Both the position numbers and the translations under genes were made by a program. This document shows, piece after piece, positions 61,995 through 64,000 of a stretch of 64,000 nucleotides of DNA. Location: NCBI RefSeq assembly GCF_014646055.1, contig NZ_BMMS01000006.1:180883-244882 (forward strand). The letters are read 5' to 3'. The first letter of the stretch is position 1; every line of letters begins with the position of its first letter. The notes under the pieces are model-generated. The model was not told the origin of the DNA. It ran no database searches and worked only from the letters and a program-made list of their open reading frames with translations. The stretch comes from Wenjunlia tyrosinilytica. Its GTDB lineage: Bacteria > Actinomycetota > Actinomycetes > Streptomycetales > Streptomycetaceae.

Positions 61995-62020
61995 GGGGCT
62001 GCCTCAACGGCGCCCCGGCG

Positions 62021-62482
62021 TCACCGCTGCCCGGTCACTTCGGGGTGGGTGCGCAGCGCGGTCAGGAGGGTGTGCCAGGCCTCTCGCTGGGGGGCGTTCA
62101 ACGGGGTCAACAGGGCCTCGCGCAGTGCCTGTTCCTCCTTCCGCGCCCAGGCGAAGGCTTCACGGCCCTCGCTCGTGATCCGGAGGATGTAGCGGCGCCG
62201 GTCGGCGGGGTCTCGGTCCCGCGCCGCCAGCCCGGCGGACAGCAGGTGGTCGACGATGTCGACAAGATCGCTCGGGTCGATGCCCAAAGCGGCGGCGATG
62301 GAGCGCTGGACGGTCGGCCCCCTGTCGGTGAGGACCGCCAGGACCGCCACGTCCCAGCGGTTCATGTCGCGCTCCGCCAACCGCTCGGCGAGGCGGCGGC
62401 GGGCGGTCAGGGCAATGCGCGACAGAACGAAGACGTCCTGGTCGAGGAGGCTGGGCGGGTAGTGGGTCTCCGGCATGGGCAT
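62021..62482 (-). CDS. MarR-family transcriptional regulator
   Basis: A 153-residue winged-helix regulator. DNA-binding region: RWDVAVLAVLTDRGPTVQRSIAAALGIDPSDLVDIVDHLLSAGLAARDRDPADRRRYILRIT, with the MarR-typical beta wing DPADRRRY. Flanking helices form the dimer interface. It probably represses itself and the divergent VOC-family gene, binding the inverted repeat at 62494-62510, and is released by a small ligand. The start is uncertain: ATG at 62482 is chosen, with ATG 62476 and GTG 62497 possible and no clear ribosome binding site. Confidence 0.9.
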   Translation of the reverse strand: MPMPETHYPPSLLDQDVFVLSRIALTARRRLAERLAERDMNRWDVAVLAVLTDRGPTVQRSIAAALGIDPSDLVDIVDHLLSAGLAARDRDPADRRRYILRITSEGREAFAWARKEEQALREALLTPLNAPQREAWHTLLTALRTHPEVTGQR

Positions 62483-62493
62483 ATCGTAGGCTG

Positions 62494-62510
62494 TCACCAA
62501 TCGTAGGTGA
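62494..62510. promoter_or_regulatory. Candidate MarR operator
   Basis: TCACCAATCGTAGGTGA, arms TCACC and GGTGA around seven bases, in the 53-bp gap between the divergent MarR and VOC genes. ATCGTAGG is also directly repeated just to the left. Confidence 0.5.
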
Positions 62511-62535
62511 TAACCAACGAATGGAGTGCGAGCCC

Positions 62536-62940
62536 ATGGATGCCCTTTGTCCGCGGCTGCTGGTGGACGACTTCGGGCGGATGTTCCGCTTCTACCGAGG
62601 AGTGCTGGGCGAGATCGTGGGCGCGACCGCCGTCAAAGGCGACGAGAGCGGGCCCTACGCCAACTGGGATCTCGGGGACGAGGCCGTTCTCGTCCTCTTC
62701 GACCGGGCCGCGATGGCGGCGGCTGTCGGAGCGCCCCCGCCCGAGCCGCGGACGCGGGACCAGGACGGGCTGGCGCTGGTGCTGCGGGTGGGCGACGTCG
62801 ACAAGGCGGTGGCGGTGTGCGAGCGGTACGGGGCGGTGGTGGTGGCCCCGGCGCGGGACCGGCCGCAGTGGGCGCCGAATCTCCGTACGGCGCACCTGCG
62901 GGATCCCGACGGGAATCTGCTCGAGCTTCAGTCCTACTGA
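62536..62940 (+). CDS. VOC-family (glyoxalase/bleomycin-resistance) protein
   Basis: A 134-residue single VOC module protein. MDALCPRLLVDDFGRMFRFYRGVLG is the first beta-alpha-beta unit, and the C-terminal RTAHLRDPDGNLLELQSY carries the usual metal-ligand Glu. Members include glyoxalase I, extradiol dioxygenases and antibiotic-sequestering proteins. The exact role is unknown. GGAG nine bases before the ATG at 62536 favours that start over the ATG at 62521. It is divergent from the MarR regulator, which likely controls it in response to a toxic ligand. Confidence 0.9.
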   Translation: MDALCPRLLVDDFGRMFRFYRGVLGEIVGATAVKGDESGPYANWDLGDEAVLVLFDRAAMAAAVGAPPPEPRTRDQDGLALVLRVGDVDKAVAVCERYGAVVVAPARDRPQWAPNLRTAHLRDPDGNLLELQSY

Positions 62941-62950
62941 CCTCTGCCGG

Positions 62951-63090
62951 CCCTTGCTGAGCCCCGCTGACCCTTGCTGAGCCCCGCTGACCCTTGCTGA
63001 GCCCTGCTGAGCCCTTCGATCCTTTCTGAGTCCTGCCGAGTCCTGCCGAGTCCTGCCGAGTCCTGCCGAGTCCGACCGAGTCCCACTGAG
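62951..63090. repeat. Compound minisatellite (20-bp and 10-bp units)
   Basis: Three copies of a 20-bp unit (CCCTTGCTGAGCCCCGCTGA, last copy with one change) are followed after 20 bp by four exact copies of TCCTGCCGAG and two diverged ones. It lies between two convergent genes and is non-coding. Confidence 0.85.
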
Positions 63091-63196
63091 TGACTGGGTG
63101 GACGCTTCGCGGACCTCGGTGAGGAGCGCCCAGATCCGGGCAGCCCGGCCAGACCGGCCGGCCCGGCGACAGGCCGGACCGGACGCCGGCCGATCC

Positions 63197-64000
63197 CTAT
63201 CGGTGCCGTCCCGGGTCCTGGCGGGGGAAGTGGGGGCTGCCCGGCAGCGGGCCCGGGCCGGGGTTCCAGGCCGGTGGGCCCCATCCCGGTCCCGGTCCTG
63301 GCGCCCAGCCCGGCGGGCCCCACCCCGGCGGCGGGGGCGGGGGTGCCGGCGGGCGGCAGACGGAGAACGCGGCCTGGGCCAGCGCCGGTTGGACCGCGGC
63401 CTTGCGCTGCCACAGGTGGTGCAGGAGTTCCTGTTCCCGAGAGGTGAAGTCCGCGGGTGTGCCCCCGCGAGCCGCCTTGGCCCGCAGGAACGCCAGCGCG
63501 GTGGCGAAGCCCTGGTACTCGCGCATCAGCCGGACACCGGCCTCGCCCTGGGTGAACCTGGCGAGGTCGCGGGCGAGTTTGCGGGCCTTCATGGAGGACA
63601 GCGCCAGCGGCTCGGGGTGGGATATCCAGCCCGCGGCGGCGTAGACGGGCAGCTGCCTGCCCACGGTCTTCAGCTCGTTGTTCCGCGACCACACCGCCAG
63701 CCACACCATCAGGCCGAAGACCGGGACCATGAACACCCCGTAGATCAGCACGAATCCCAGCAGGCCCATGACCGAGGAGCCGTTCCAGACCCCGTGCAGC
63801 ACCATCGCGACCAGCAGGCCGCCGATGGGCGCGAGGACGCGGAGCGCACGGTTGCGGGTCACGGCGGCCAGGCCGAAGCCGACGCCCGTCATACAGGTGA
63901 AGAGGGGGTGCGCGAACGGGGAGATGATCACCCGCATGAAGAAGGTCATGATCGTGATGCCGCCGAGCGTCTCGTTCCCGAACGCCAGGTCCTCACCGAA
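63197..64000 (-). CDS. PrsW-family intramembrane metalloprotease, 5' part outside window
   Basis: The C-terminal 267 residues of a protein of the PrsW/RseP-like intramembrane protease group that cleaves anti-sigma factors. The frame is open to the right edge (reading EDLAFGNETLGGITI before the visible ATG), so the start lies outside. Features are a conserved His in ISPFAHPLFT, GVGFGLAA, the second His in VAMVLHGVWNG, several membrane helices up to about visible residue 100, then a soluble helical part (SMKARKLARDLARFTQGEAG) and a Gly/Pro/Trp-rich tail (GWGPPGWAPGPGPGWGPP). Substrate unknown. Confidence 0.88.
   Translation of the reverse strand, partial: FGEDLAFGNETLGGITIMTFFMRVIISPFAHPLFTCMTGVGFGLAAVTRNRALRVLAPIGGLLVAMVLHGVWNGSSVMGLLGFVLIYGVFMVPVFGLMVWLAVWSRNNELKTVGRQLPVYAAAGWISHPEPLALSSMKARKLARDLARFTQGEAGVRLMREYQGFATALAFLRAKAARGGTPADFTSREQELLHHLWQRKAAVQPALAQAAFSVCRPPAPPPPPPGWGPPGWAPGPGPGWGPPAWNPGPGPLPGSPHFPRQDPGRHR

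Noticed and set aside
62951-63090. CRISPR array
   Set aside because: The repeats are contiguous without spacers and there are no cas genes.

Overview
The window reads as a chromosomal segment of a Streptomyces-type actinomycete. It is very GC-rich with strong third-position G/C bias and many GTG starts. It carries the purine genes purL, purF and purM, followed by a DUF3073 gene, valine dehydrogenase, a conserved unknown and the 68-residue developmental regulator BldC. That order matches the Streptomyces core chromosome. The left end lies inside purL and the right end inside a PrsW-family protease gene.

Layout. 1-11.4 kb is core: purines, vdh, bldC, a DUF6274 gene and the first tRNAs (Phe, Asp). 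11.4-22.3 kb holds small membrane and secreted proteins, a lipoprotein/histidine-kinase pair, tRNA-Asp and tRNA-Glu, a metallophosphoesterase, a zinc metallopeptidase, a three-gene FluC-DUF190-FluC operon, a DEAD-box RNA helicase with a repetitive tail, and tRNA-Lys. 22.3-34.2 kb holds a gene-poor stretch, a PAS/GAF/PP2C phosphatase, a DUF4396/acetyltransferase pair behind a CsoR-like operator, a KimA-type potassium importer, a CAP-domain secreted protein, a two-component system and a methyltransferase.

34.3-37.1 kb is a family 2B encapsulin locus: an EshA-like shell protein with a cyclic-nucleotide-binding insert, followed by a polyprenyl diphosphate synthase with a long low-complexity N-terminus that could be its cargo tag. 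37.5-44.8 kb is accessory: an M4 metalloprotease, an SH3 protein, an FMN reductase, a stranded type II polyketide ketoreductase and acyl carrier protein next to a fragment of a quinone oxidoreductase, and a membrane HTH protein with a Gly-Thr repeat.

45.0-50.0 kb is the most striking block. It is a tightly coupled operon of an EACC1-like protein, a caspase-like protease fused through one membrane segment to a solute-binding-like domain and a vWA domain, and a lipoprotein solute-binding protein with no transporter. It looks like a transmembrane ligand-sensing suicide or defence device. An MFS transporter follows, then a c-di-AMP (ydaO-type) riboswitch in front of an M23 peptidase.

53.2-64.0 kb is a second accessory island: DUF1876, a GNAT/DUF6879/small-protein trio, an NLR-like STAND ATPase with an N-terminal amyloid-like (RHIM/BASS-type) motif and two TTA codons, a lower-GC PLD-helicase-DUF3427 protein divergent from a NUDIX hydrolase, a HAD phosphatase, and a MarR/VOC pair. 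Three separate loci (45-50, 55-57 and 57.5-61 kb) have features of conflict or immunity systems. No rRNA, CRISPR array, insertion sequence or integrase was recognised.
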